From positions 119,184,723-119,248,722 of the forward strand of contig CP136063.1 in assembly GCA_032622095.1 (NCBI GenBank): a stretch of DNA of 64,000 bases, given 5' to 3'. The notes under the pieces are model-generated. The model searched no databases. It saw only the letters and a program-made list of their open reading frames with translations, and had not been told where the DNA came from. Position 1 is the first letter of the stretch. Each line of letters opens with the position of its first letter. Of this stretch, positions 1-9,863 are shown one piece after another. The translations under genes and the position numbers were made by a program. The DNA comes from Siphonodentalium dalli (taxonomy: Eukaryota; Mollusca; Scaphopoda; Gadilida; Siphonodentaliidae).

Positions 1-140
1 ATCCGCCACCCGTCAGCCTGGTCTCACCACCCTCGGCCTGGTCTCACCACCCCGACCTGGTATCATTACCCAGGATGGTTTCGTCGCCTCCCCGGTTATG
101 CTTCATCCTCTCACATGCTCCTTCATTAGCCAAATTATTT
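1..140. other. Left flank outside the satellite array
   Basis: This stretch shows no match to the 1389-bp unit. Bases 1-120 are GC-rich (73 of 120, 61%), in sharp contrast to the AT-rich array, and 121-140 turn AT-rich just before the array begins. No open frame of useful length, promoter or RNA gene is visible. Its only structure is a short run of 20-bp imperfect repeats at 11-69. It is too short to assign to a gene or transposon. Confidence 0.9.
11..69. repeat. 20-bp imperfect minisatellite, about 3 copies
   Basis: Three adjacent copies of a pyrimidine-rich 20-mer lie at 11-30, 31-50 and 51-69. The core is CCTGGTCTCACCAC. Copies 1 and 2 differ at two of 20 positions. Copy 3 lacks one base and has a few further substitutions, with TATCATTACC replacing the second half. 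It is unrelated in sequence to the 1389-bp unit. Confidence 0.8.
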
Positions 141-141
141 A
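140..141. other. Left junction of the array
   Basis: Base 141 is the first base that aligns with later units: 141 onward equals 1530 onward. The flank ends in CAAATTATTT, whereas internal units are preceded by TATGAATAC. The switch is abrupt, with no degenerate partial copy and no target-site duplication visible on this side. Confidence 0.93.
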
Positions 142-164
142 ATTTTCAATGGTCTGTAACTTGG

Positions 165-225
165 ACATTTCTCAACCGATTTCCAAAATTCTTTCAGGAG
201 AATCATTAGTACGTCCTATAGATAC
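165..225. repeat. Internal direct repeat A, first copy (in every unit)
   Basis: This 61-bp block matches 1251-1311 at 55 of 61 positions without gaps (90%). Weaker similarity continues on the right to the GCCCCC tracts at 277-282 and 1363-1369. The two blocks lie 1086 bp apart within a unit and 303 bp apart across the boundary into the next unit. The unit therefore contains an older duplication that predates its amplification. Confidence 0.9.
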
Positions 226-253
226 ACGACAGTAAAAGTAGTTGAAATCATCG

Positions 254-265
254 AAAAAAAAAAAA
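254..265 (+). repeat. A12 homopolymer tract
   Basis: The tract sits at offset 113-124 of the unit. It is A12 in nearly all copies, A11 in copy 15 and A13 in copy 30, and it has an A-to-T change in copy 18 (23877). It is the most variable site of the unit. The changes could be replication slippage or residual long-read errors. Confidence 0.9.
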
Positions 266-277
266 TCGAAAATTTTG

Positions 278-293
278 CCCCCACCCAAACCCC
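278..293. other. C-tract 1 of the unit
   Basis: The sequence is CCCCCACCC followed by AAA and CCCC. It is one of three C5-6(A/T)C3 tracts per unit, so the minus strand is locally G-rich. It has three C runs, one short of a classical four-run quadruplex or i-motif. Confidence 0.7.
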
Positions 294-440
294 AAAAATA
301 TAAGTCCGTTCCTGTTCAAAACTTATTTTCATAGAAAGTTGCTAACAACTAACTGCATATGAGCCCTCGTATCTGGCTACCTTGAACGTTATAGGCGGAC
401 ACAGGATATGAAATAAATCGAATTTTGCGAATCATGGGCG

Positions 441-560
441 ACAACTCTGTAGGGAAAGCTCGGACATAAATTATAATGCATGGACCCAATAGGGCATACT
501 GAGTTGTGCATACGGTCCAAATTTCAAGTTGCTTCTATTCATACTTTTCGAGATACTGCA
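441..560. repeat. Diverged internal repeat B, first copy
   Basis: Aligned without gaps to 587-706 (spacing 146 bp), 60 of 120 positions agree, and 21 of the first 30 agree. Chance would give roughly 30 to 35 of 120. The shared landmarks are AACTCTG near the start, GGACA at 462-466 and 608-612, CCAA at 517-520 and 663-666, and GAGATA at 550-555 and 696-701. It is an ancient tandem duplication inside the unit. Confidence 0.72.
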
Positions 561-578
561 ACCCCCAGTTTTACACAT

Positions 579-594
579 AAAGGGAGATAACTCT
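579..594 (+). other. AAAGGGAGATAACTCT motif
   Basis: The motif is present once per unit. From memory, this string is very frequent in mollusc genomes, in dispersed repeats and 3' untranslated regions. That is the only taxonomic clue in the window, and it rests on recall rather than on a search. It may mean that the satellite unit grew out of, or captured, a dispersed molluscan repeat. Confidence 0.5.
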
Positions 595-706
595 GCAAAG
601 CAAGTTAGGACAAAATCCTATATAGACCGATGCACTACAACTATCATTGGGCTATAAACATACCAAAATCCAGCGCTCTATCTCTCTTACTTCCTGAGAT
701 ATAAGG
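587..706. repeat. Diverged internal repeat B, second copy
   Basis: This is the partner of 441-560 at a constant 146-bp offset with no net gap. Its left edge overlaps the AAAGGGAGATAACTCT motif at 579-594. The first copy has the related GGGCGACAACTCT at 436-448, so the motif itself was part of the duplicated segment. Confidence 0.72.
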
Positions 707-707
707 G

Positions 708-803
708 TTATAAAATTGCTTAGTATAATAATAAATAATATTGGAAAAAAATAATAAATTGAATAACAATATACTTCCATATTAAAATATGGAAGTATAA
801 TAA
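708..803. other. AT-rich tract (about 86% A+T)
   Basis: Only 13 of 96 bases are G or C. The tract is made of TAATAATAAATAAT-like sequence, an A7 run and the palindrome at 770-799. It recurs every 1389 bp, giving 46 evenly spaced easily melted segments. Such tracts can act as matrix-attachment, unwinding or origin-proximal DNA in eukaryotes, but nothing here proves a function. Confidence 0.85.
770..799. repeat. Perfect inverted repeat, 14-bp arms, 2-bp spacer
   Basis: The left arm TATACTTCCATATT (770-783) is the exact reverse complement of AATATGGAAGTATA (786-799), separated by AA. It could form a hairpin or cruciform, or bind a dimeric protein. It is intact in every unit except copy 40, where an extra A at about 54952 breaks the left arm. 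The flanking bases do not extend the symmetry. Confidence 0.93.
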
Positions 804-884
804 GGGAATCGCGCGGAATTGATTGGAATGTCGATTGTATGGTTCATTGACATTTCTGTGTTCAGTTGGAATGTTCTGGTATGA

Positions 885-893
885 CCCCCACCC
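885..893. other. C-tract 2 of the unit
   Basis: CCCCCACCC is the same nine bases as the start of C-tract 1, but in otherwise different surroundings. Confidence 0.7.
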
Positions 894-1169
894 ATGCCTC
901 GAAATTTGGTAATGCGGGTAGAAAAATCGCCATATCTTGGCCAATTTTCAAGATTTCGAGCTAATTTTTGCGTCATTGTGTTCGTATTTGATGTCCCTAT
1001 AATATTTAGTTGGGTTTTGGTAAGGTATTGTGGCGATATTCTACTATGTAGGCCAATATGTATGTTGTTCAGTGCATACTTTTTGAATATCGTTGGCCTC
1101 CATCGACATACTACGGAAAGTGGGTAATTGTTTAGAAGTACTGAAAATTCCCCACCGAATGACACCAAA

Positions 1170-1175
1170 CACGTG
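1170..1175. promoter_or_regulatory. CACGTG site 1 (E-box-like)
   Basis: This palindromic hexamer sits in ACACGTGACG and is followed by ATTGG (a reverse CCAAT) at 1179-1183. In animals CACGTG is the class-B E-box bound by MYC/MAX, USF and TFE-type bHLH factors. Binding here is unproven, and there is no adjacent gene. Confidence 0.4.
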
Positions 1176-1250
1176 ACGATTGGTTGATGGAAATTAAATT
1201 CATAGTGCATCTTCTGTAAACTTGAAAAAAATGAAGGGGCCACAATTTCC

Positions 1251-1311
1251 ACATTTCTCAATCGATTTACAAAATTCTTTCACGAGTAGCATTAGTACGT
1301 CGTATAGATAC
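1251..1311. repeat. Internal direct repeat A, second copy (in every unit)
   Basis: This is the partner of 165-225. The six differences are scattered substitutions, with no indel. Both copies share the core TTAGTACGTC and TATAGATAC. A much weaker third relative may start near 935, about 309 bp upstream, where CTTGG is followed by a similar T-rich and CAA-containing pattern. I regard that third copy as possible only. Confidence 0.88.
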
Positions 1312-1363
1312 TTCATAACATTTTTGGTTCAAATCGGAGACAAAAAAAATATGACAATTTTTG

Positions 1364-1373
1364 CCCCCCTCCC
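1364..1373. other. C-tract 3 of the unit
   Basis: CCCCCCTCCC lies in the position equivalent to C-tract 1 with respect to internal repeat A. The two are therefore probably duplicates of each other. Confidence 0.7.
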
Positions 1374-1465
1374 TAATACGGACCAATGTTTTTGGATCTT
1401 GGTCAAAATTGCACCATTTCGTCTTCTTTCTATGGATAACACGCTCACATAAACCAAATACAATT

Positions 1466-1471
1466 CACGTG
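1466..1471. promoter_or_regulatory. CACGTG site 2 (E-box-like)
   Basis: This is a second CACGTG per unit, in TTCACGTGCG. With site 1 it gives 92 such hexamers across the 46 copies. Function is unproven. Confidence 0.4.
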
Positions 1472-4400
1472 CGTTGTCTAGGAGGAGTTTTGTCCACAAG
1501 CACTTTCTCCTAAATCGATGTATGAATACAATTTTCAATGGTCTGTAACTTGGACATTTCTCAACCGATTTCCAAAATTCTTTCAGGAGAATCATTAGTA
1601 CGTCCTATAGATACACGACAGTAAAAGTAGTTGAAATCATCGAAAAAAAAAAAATCGAAAATTTTGCCCCCACCCAAACCCCAAAAATATAAGTCCGTTC
1701 CTGTTCAAAACTTATTTTCATAGAAAGTTGCTAACAACTAACTGCATATGAGCCCTCGTATCTGGCTACCTTGAACGTTATAGGCGGACACAGGATATGA
1801 AATAAATCGAATTTTGCGAATCATGGGCGACAACTCTGTAGGGAAAGCTCGGACATAAATTATAATGCATGGACCCAATAGGGCATACTGAGTTGTGCAT
1901 ACGGTCCAAATTTCAAGTTGCTTCTATTCATACTTTTCGAGATACTGCAACCCCCAGTTTTACACATAAAGGGAGATAACTCTGCAAAGCAAGTTAGGAC
2001 AAAATCCTATATAGACCGATGCACTACAACTATCATTGGGCTATAAACATACCAAAATCCAGCGCTCTATCTCTCTTACTTCCTGAGATATAAGGGTTAT
2101 AAAATTGCTTAGTATAATAATAAATAATATTGGAAAAAAATAATAAATTGAATAACAATATACTTCCATATTAAAATATGGAAGTATAATAAGGGAATCG
2201 CGCGGAATTGATTGGAATGTCGATTGTATGGTTCATTGACATTTCTGTGTTCAGTTGGAATGTTCTGGTATGACCCCCACCCATGCCTCGAAATTTGGTA
2301 ATGCGGGTAGAAAAATCGCCATATCTTGGCCAATTTTCAAGATTTCGAGCTAATTTTTGCGTCATTGTGTTCGTATTTGATGTCCCTATAATATTTAGTT
2401 GGGTTTTGGTAAGGTATTGTGGCGATATTCTACTATGTAGGCCAATATGTATGTTGTTCAGTGCATACTTTTTGAATATCGTTGGCCTCCATCGACATAC
2501 TACGGAAAGTGGGTAATTGTTTAGAAGTACTGAAAATTCCCCACCGAATGACACCAAACACGTGACGATTGGTTGATGGAAATTAAATTCATAGTGCATC
2601 TTCTGTAAACTTGAAAAAAATGAAGGGGCCACAATTTCCACATTTCTCAATCGATTTACAAAATTCTTTCACGAGTAGCATTAGTACGTCGTATAGATAC
2701 TTCATAACATTTTTGGTTCAAATCGGAGACAAAAAAAATATGACAATTTTTGCCCCCCTCCCTAATACGGACCAATGTTTTTGGATCTTGGTCAAAATTG
2801 CACCATTTCGTCTTCTTTCTATGGATAACACGCTCACATAAACCAAATACAATTCACGTGCGTTGTCTAGGAGGAGTTTTGTCCACAAGCACTTTCTCCT
2901 AAATCGATGTATGAATACAATTTTCAATGGTCTGTAACTTGGACATTTCTCAACCGATTTCCAAAATTCTTTCAGGAGAATCATTAGTACGTCCTATAGA
3001 TACACGACAGTAAAAGTAGTTGAAATCATCGAAAAAAAAAAAATCGAAAATTTTGCCCCCACCCAAACCCCAAAAATATAAGTCCGTTCCTGTTCAAAAC
3101 TTATTTTCATAGAAAGTTGCTAACAACTAACTGCATATGAGCCCTCGTATCTGGCTACCTTGAACGTTATAGGCGGACACAGGATATGAAATAAATCGAA
3201 TTTTGCGAATCATGGGCGACAACTCTGTAGGGAAAGCTCGGACATAAATTATAATGCATGGACCCAATAGGGCATACTGAGTTGTGCATACGGTCCAAAT
3301 TTCAAGTTGCTTCTATTCATACTTTTCGAGATACTGCAACCCCCAGTTTTACACATAAAGGGAGATAACTCTGCAAAGCAAGTTAGGACAAAATCCTATA
3401 TAGACCGATGCACTACAACTATCATTGGGCTATAAACATACCAAAATCCAGCGCTCTATCTCTCTTACTTCCTGAGATATAAGGGTTATAAAATTGCTTA
3501 GTATAATAATAAATAATATTGGAAAAAAATAATAAATTGAATAACAATATACTTCCATATTAAAATATGGAAGTATAATAAGGGAATCGCGCGGAATTGA
3601 TTGGAATGTCGATTGTATGGTTCATTGACATTTCTGTGTTCAGTTGGAATGTTCTGGTATGACCCCCACCCATGCCTCGAAATTTGGTAATGCGGGTAGA
3701 AAAATCGCCATATCTTGGCCAATTTTCAAGATTTCGAGCTAATTTTTGCGTCATTGTGTTCGTATTTGATGTCCCTATAATATTTAGTTGGGTTTTGGTA
3801 AGGTATTGTGGCGATATTCTACTATGTAGGCCAATATGTATGTTGTTCAGTGCATACTTTTTGAATATCGTTGGCCTCCATCGACATACTACGGAAAGTG
3901 GGTAATTGTTTAGAAGTACTGAAAATTCCCCACCGAATGACACCAAACACGTGACGATTGGTTGATGGAAATTAAATTCATAGTGCATCTTCTGTAAACT
4001 TGAAAAAAATGAAGGGGCCACAATTTCCACATTTCTCAATCGATTTACAAAATTCTTTCACGAGTAGCATTAGTACGTCGTATAGATACTTCATAACATT
4101 TTTGGTTCAAATCGGAGACAAAAAAAATATGACAATTTTTGCCCCCCTCCCTAATACGGACCAATGTTTTTGGATCTTGGTCAAAATTGCACCATTTCGT
4201 CTTCTTTCTATGGATAACACGCTCACATAAACCAAATACAATTCACGTGCGTTGTCTAGGAGGAGTTTTGTCCACAAGCACTTTCTCCTAAATCGATGTA
4301 TGAATACAATTTTCAATGGTCTGTAACTTGGACATTTCTCAACCGATTTCCAAAATTCTTTCAGGAGAATCATTAGTACGTCCTATAGATACACGACAGT

Positions 4401-7400
4401 AAAAGTAGTTGAAATCATCGAAAAAAAAAAAATCGAAAATTTTGCCCCCACCCAAACCCCAAAAATATAAGTCCGTTCCTGTTCAAAACTTATTTTCATA
4501 GAAAGTTGCTAACAACTAACTGCATATGAGCCCTCGTATCTGGCTACCTTGAACGTTATAGGCGGACACAGGATATGAAATAAATCGAATTTTGCGAATC
4601 ATGGGCGACAACTCTGTAGGGAAAGCTCGGACATAAATTATAATGCATGGACCCAATAGGGCATACTGAGTTGTGCATACGGTCCAAATTTCAAGTTGCT
4701 TCTATTCATACTTTTCGAGATACTGCAACCCCCAGTTTTACACATAAAGGGAGATAACTCTGCAAAGCAAGTTAGGACAAAATCCTATATAGACCGATGC
4801 ACTACAACTATCATTGGGCTATAAACATACCAAAATCCAGCGCTCTATCTCTCTTACTTCCTGAGATATAAGGGTTATAAAATTGCTTAGTATAATAATA
4901 AATAATATTGGAAAAAAATAATAAATTGAATAACAATATACTTCCATATTAAAATATGGAAGTATAATAAGGGAATCGCGCGGAATTGATTGGAATGTCG
5001 ATTGTATGGTTCATTGACATTTCTGTGTTCAGTTGGAATGTTCTGGTATGACCCCCACCCATGCCTCGAAATTTGGTAATGCGGGTAGAAAAATCGCCAT
5101 ATCTTGGCCAATTTTCAAGATTTCGAGCTAATTTTTGCGTCATTGTGTTCGTATTTGATGTCCCTATAATATTTAGTTGGGTTTTGGTAAGGTATTGTGG
5201 CGATATTCTACTATGTAGGCCAATATGTATGTTGTTCAGTGCATACTTTTTGAATATCGTTGGCCTCCATCGACATACTACGGAAAGTGGGTAATTGTTT
5301 AGAAGTACTGAAAATTCCCCACCGAATGACACCAAACACGTGACGATTGGTTGATGGAAATTAAATTCATAGTGCATCTTCTGTAAACTTGAAAAAAATG
5401 AAGGGGCCACAATTTCCACATTTCTCAATCGATTTACAAAATTCTTTCACGAGTAGCATTAGTACGTCGTATAGATACTTCATAACATTTTTGGTTCAAA
5501 TCGGAGACAAAAAAAATATGACAATTTTTGCCCCCCTCCCTAATACGGACCAATGTTTTTGGATCTTGGTCAAAATTGCACCATTTCGTCTTCTTTCTAT
5601 GGATAACACGCTCACATAAACCAAATACAATTCACGTGCGTTGTCTAGGAGGAGTTTTGTCCACAAGCACTTTCTCCTAAATCGATGTATGAATACAATT
5701 TTCAATGGTCTGTAACTTGGACATTTCTCAACCGATTTCCAAAATTCTTTCAGGAGAATCATTAGTACGTCCTATAGATACACGACAGTAAAAGTAGTTG
5801 AAATCATCGAAAAAAAAAAAATCGAAAATTTTGCCCCCACCCAAACCCCAAAAATATAAGTCCGTTCCTGTTCAAAACTTATTTTCATAGAAAGTTGCTA
5901 ACAACTAACTGCATATGAGCCCTCGTATCTGGCTACCTTGAACGTTATAGGCGGACACAGGATATGAAATAAATCGAATTTTGCGAATCATGGGCGACAA
6001 CTCTGTAGGGAAAGCTCGGACATAAATTATAATGCATGGACCCAATAGGGCATACTGAGTTGTGCATACGGTCCAAATTTCAAGTTGCTTCTATTCATAC
6101 TTTTCGAGATACTGCAACCCCCAGTTTTACACATAAAGGGAGATAACTCTGCAAAGCAAGTTAGGACAAAATCCTATATAGACCGATGCACTACAACTAT
6201 CATTGGGCTATAAACATACCAAAATCCAGCGCTCTATCTCTCTTACTTCCTGAGATATAAGGGTTATAAAATTGCTTAGTATAATAATAAATAATATTGG
6301 AAAAAAATAATAAATTGAATAACAATATACTTCCATATTAAAATATGGAAGTATAATAAGGGAATCGCGCGGAATTGATTGGAATGTCGATTGTATGGTT
6401 CATTGACATTTCTGTGTTCAGTTGGAATGTTCTGGTATGACCCCCACCCATGCCTCGAAATTTGGTAATGCGGGTAGAAAAATCGCCATATCTTGGCCAA
6501 TTTTCAAGATTTCGAGCTAATTTTTGCGTCATTGTGTTCGTATTTGATGTCCCTATAATATTTAGTTGGGTTTTGGTAAGGTATTGTGGCGATATTCTAC
6601 TATGTAGGCCAATATGTATGTTGTTCAGTGCATACTTTTTGAATATCGTTGGCCTCCATCGACATACTACGGAAAGTGGGTAATTGTTTAGAAGTACTGA
6701 AAATTCCCCACCGAATGACACCAAACACGTGACGATTGGTTGATGGAAATTAAATTCATAGTGCATCTTCTGTAAACTTGAAAAAAATGAAGGGGCCACA
6801 ATTTCCACATTTCTCAATCGATTTACAAAATTCTTTCACGAGTAGCATTAGTACGTCGTATAGATACTTCATAACATTTTTGGTTCAAATCGGAGACAAA
6901 AAAAATATGACAATTTTTGCCCCCCTCCCTAATACGGACCAATGTTTTTGGATCTTGGTCAAAATTGCACCATTTCGTCTTCTTTCTATGGATAACACGC
7001 TCACATAAACCAAATACAATTCACGTGCGTTGTCTAGGAGGAGTTTTGTCCACAAGCACTTTCTCCTAAATCGATGTATGAATACAATTTTCAATGGTCT
7101 GTAACTTGGACATTTCTCAACCGATTTCCAAAATTCTTTCAGGAGAATCATTAGTACGTCCTATAGATACACGACAGTAAAAGTAGTTGAAATCATCGAA
7201 AAAAAAAAAATCGAAAATTTTGCCCCCACCCAAACCCCAAAAATATAAGTCCGTTCCTGTTCAAAACTTATTTTCATAGAAAGTTGCTAACAACTAACTG
7301 CATATGAGCCCTCGTATCTGGCTACCTTGAACGTTATAGGCGGACACAGGATATGAAATAAATCGAATTTTGCGAATCATGGGCGACAACTCTGTAGGGA

Positions 7401-8474
7401 AAGCTCGGACATAAATTATAATGCATGGACCCAATAGGGCATACTGAGTTGTGCATACGGTCCAAATTTCAAGTTGCTTCTATTCATACTTTTCGAGATA
7501 CTGCAACCCCCAGTTTTACACATAAAGGGAGATAACTCTGCAAAGCAAGTTAGGACAAAATCCTATATAGACCGATGCACTACAACTATCATTGGGCTAT
7601 AAACATACCAAAATCCAGCGCTCTATCTCTCTTACTTCCTGAGATATAAGGGTTATAAAATTGCTTAGTATAATAATAAATAATATTGGAAAAAAATAAT
7701 AAATTGAATAACAATATACTTCCATATTAAAATATGGAAGTATAATAAGGGAATCGCGCGGAATTGATTGGAATGTCGATTGTATGGTTCATTGACATTT
7801 CTGTGTTCAGTTGGAATGTTCTGGTATGACCCCCACCCATGCCTCGAAATTTGGTAATGCGGGTAGAAAAATCGCCATATCTTGGCCAATTTTCAAGATT
7901 TCGAGCTAATTTTTGCGTCATTGTGTTCGTATTTGATGTCCCTATAATATTTAGTTGGGTTTTGGTAAGGTATTGTGGCGATATTCTACTATGTAGGCCA
8001 ATATGTATGTTGTTCAGTGCATACTTTTTGAATATCGTTGGCCTCCATCGACATACTACGGAAAGTGGGTAATTGTTTAGAAGTACTGAAAATTCCCCAC
8101 CGAATGACACCAAACACGTGACGATTGGTTGATGGAAATTAAATTCATAGTGCATCTTCTGTAAACTTGAAAAAAATGAAGGGGCCACAATTTCCACATT
8201 TCTCAATCGATTTACAAAATTCTTTCACGAGTAGCATTAGTACGTCGTATAGATACTTCATAACATTTTTGGTTCAAATCGGAGACAAAAAAAATATGAC
8301 AATTTTTGCCCCCCTCCCTAATACGGACCAATGTTTTTGGATCTTGGTCAAAATTGCACCATTTCGTCTTCTTTCTATGGATAACACGCTCACATAAACC
8401 AAATACAATTCACGTGCGTTGTCTAGGAGGAGTTTTGTCCACAAGCACTTTCTCCTAAATCGATGTATGAATAC

Positions 8475-9863
8475 AATTTTCAATGGTCTGTAACTTGGAC
8501 ATTTCTCAACCGATTTCCAAAATTCTTTCAGGAGAATCATTAGTACGTCCTATAGATACACGACAGTAAAAGTAGTTGAAATCATCGAAAAAAAAAAAAT
8601 CGAAAATTTTGCCCCCACCCAAACCCCAAAAATATAAGTCCGTTCCTGTTCAAAACTTATTTTCATAGAAAGTTGCTAACAACTAACTGCATATGAGCCC
8701 TCGTATCTGGCTACCTTGAACGTTATAGGCGGACACAGGATATGAAATAAATCGAATTTTGCGAATCATGGGCGACAACTCTGTAGGGAAAGCTCGGACA
8801 TAAATTATAATGCATGGACCCAATAGGGCATACTGAGTTGTGCATACGGTCCAAATTTCAAGTTGCTTCTATTCATACTTTTCGAGATACTGCAACCCCC
8901 AGTTTTACACATAAAGGGAGATAACTCTGCAAAGCAAGTTAGGACAAAATCCTATATAGACCGATGCACTACAACTATCATTGGGCTATAAACATACCAA
9001 AATCCAGCGCTCTATCTCTCTTACTTCCTGAGATATAAGGGTTATAAAATTGCTTAGTATAATAATAAATAATATTGGAAAAAAATAATAAATTGAATAA
9101 CAATATACTTCCATATTAAAATATGGAAGTATAATAAGGGAATCGCGCGGAATTGATTGGAATGTCGATTGTATGGTTCATTGACATTTCTGTGTTCAGT
9201 TGGAATGTTCTGGTATGACCCCCACCCATGCCTCGAAATTTGGTAATGCGGGTAGAAAAATCGCCATATCTTGGCCAATTTTCAAGATTTCGAGCTAATT
9301 TTTGCGTCATTGTGTTCGTATTTGATGTCCCTATAATATTTAGTTGGGTTTTGGTAAGGTATTGTGGCGATATTCTACTATGTAGGCCAATATGTATGTT
9401 GTTCAGTGCATACTTTTTGAATATCGTTGGCCTCCATCGACATACTACGGAAAGTGGGTAATTGTTTAGAAGTACTGAAAATTCCCCACCGAATGACACC
9501 AAACACGTGACGATTGGTTGATGGAAATTAAATTCATAGTGCATCTTCTGTAAACTTGAAAAAAATGAAGGGGCCACAATTTCCACATTTCTCCATCGAT
9601 TTACAAAATTCTTTCACGAGTAGCATTAGTACGTCGTATAGATACTTCATAACATTTTTGGTTCAAATCGGAGACAAAAAAAATATGACAATTTTTGCCC
9701 CCCTCCCTAATACGGACCAATGTTTTTGGATCTTGGTCAAAATTGCACCATTTCGTCTTCTTTCTATGGATAACACGCTCACATAAACCAAATACAATTC
9801 ACGTGCGTTGTCTAGGAGGAGTTTTGTCCACAAGCACTTTCTCCTAAATCGATGTATGAATAC
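8475..9863. repeat. Copy 7, one variant
   Basis: There is an A-to-C change at 9594 (offset 1119), turning TCTCAATCG into TCTCCATCG. It is found in no other copy. Confidence 0.93.

Larger units (their letters stand above)
141..1529. repeat. Reference unit (copy 1)
   Basis: I use this copy as the consensus, since most other copies match it exactly. The phase is set by the junction at 141, not by any biological start. Landmarks by window position: duplicated block 165-225, A12 tract 254-265, C tract 278-293, paired diverged blocks 441-560 and 587-706, AT-rich tract 708-803 with palindrome 770-799, C tract 885-893, CACGTG 1170-1175, second duplicated block 1251-1311, C tract 1364-1373, CACGTG 1466-1471. 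Its length, 1389, is divisible by three, yet no frame is open through it. I know no named satellite family with this sequence. Confidence 0.97.
141..8474. repeat. Copies 1-6, consensus
   Basis: Six units, starting at 141, 1530, 2919, 4308, 5697 and 7086, show no difference from each other by eye. The copies adjoining the flank are as clean as those in the interior. Confidence 0.93.

Noticed and set aside
770-799. Palindrome as a Helitron 3' hairpin or transposon terminal repeat
   Set aside because: No CTRR end follows within the usual distance on either strand, and no target duplication or partner end is visible.
903-919. CENP-B box candidate ending in GCGGG
   Set aside because: The A and CGGG positions fit the 17-bp consensus, but the required TTCG half is ATTT here. 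It is not a functional box by sequence.
894-1127. 77-codon plus-strand frame with an ATG start
   Set aside because: It is antisense to the longer minus-strand frame and short, with no recognisable family. There is no evidence of coding.
782-1261. 159-codon open frame on the minus strand, recurring in nearly every unit
   Set aside because: It begins at TTG rather than ATG, overlaps open frames on the other strand, has no recognisable domain, and is split by an insertion in copy 42. Its conservation reflects copy homogenisation, not selection on protein.
1287-1362. Pol III internal promoter: A-box-like TAGCATTAGTACG and B-box-like GGTTCAAATCG, then a T5 terminator
   Set aside because: A T5 run at 1321-1325 lies between the boxes and would stop Pol III early. 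No acceptor or T-stem pairing is seen, and the related internal block at 165 lacks the B box. It looks coincidental.
141-1529. Hammerhead ribozyme, as found in several animal satellites
   Set aside because: I looked for the CTGANGA core and its reverse complement on both strands. The CTGA occurrences (as in CTGAGAT, CTGAGTT, CTGAAAA) do not complete it.
141-1529. Unit length as a whole number of nucleosome repeats
   Set aside because: 1389 divided by 7 or 8 gives about 198 or 174, both plausible linker lengths. The fit is therefore uninformative.
1329-1595. 88-codon minus-strand frame with an ATG start, crossing the unit boundary
   Set aside because: It is low-complexity basic and hydrophobic sequence with no known motif. 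It exists only because internal repeat A and the next unit are in register. In the first unit the boundary sequence is absent.
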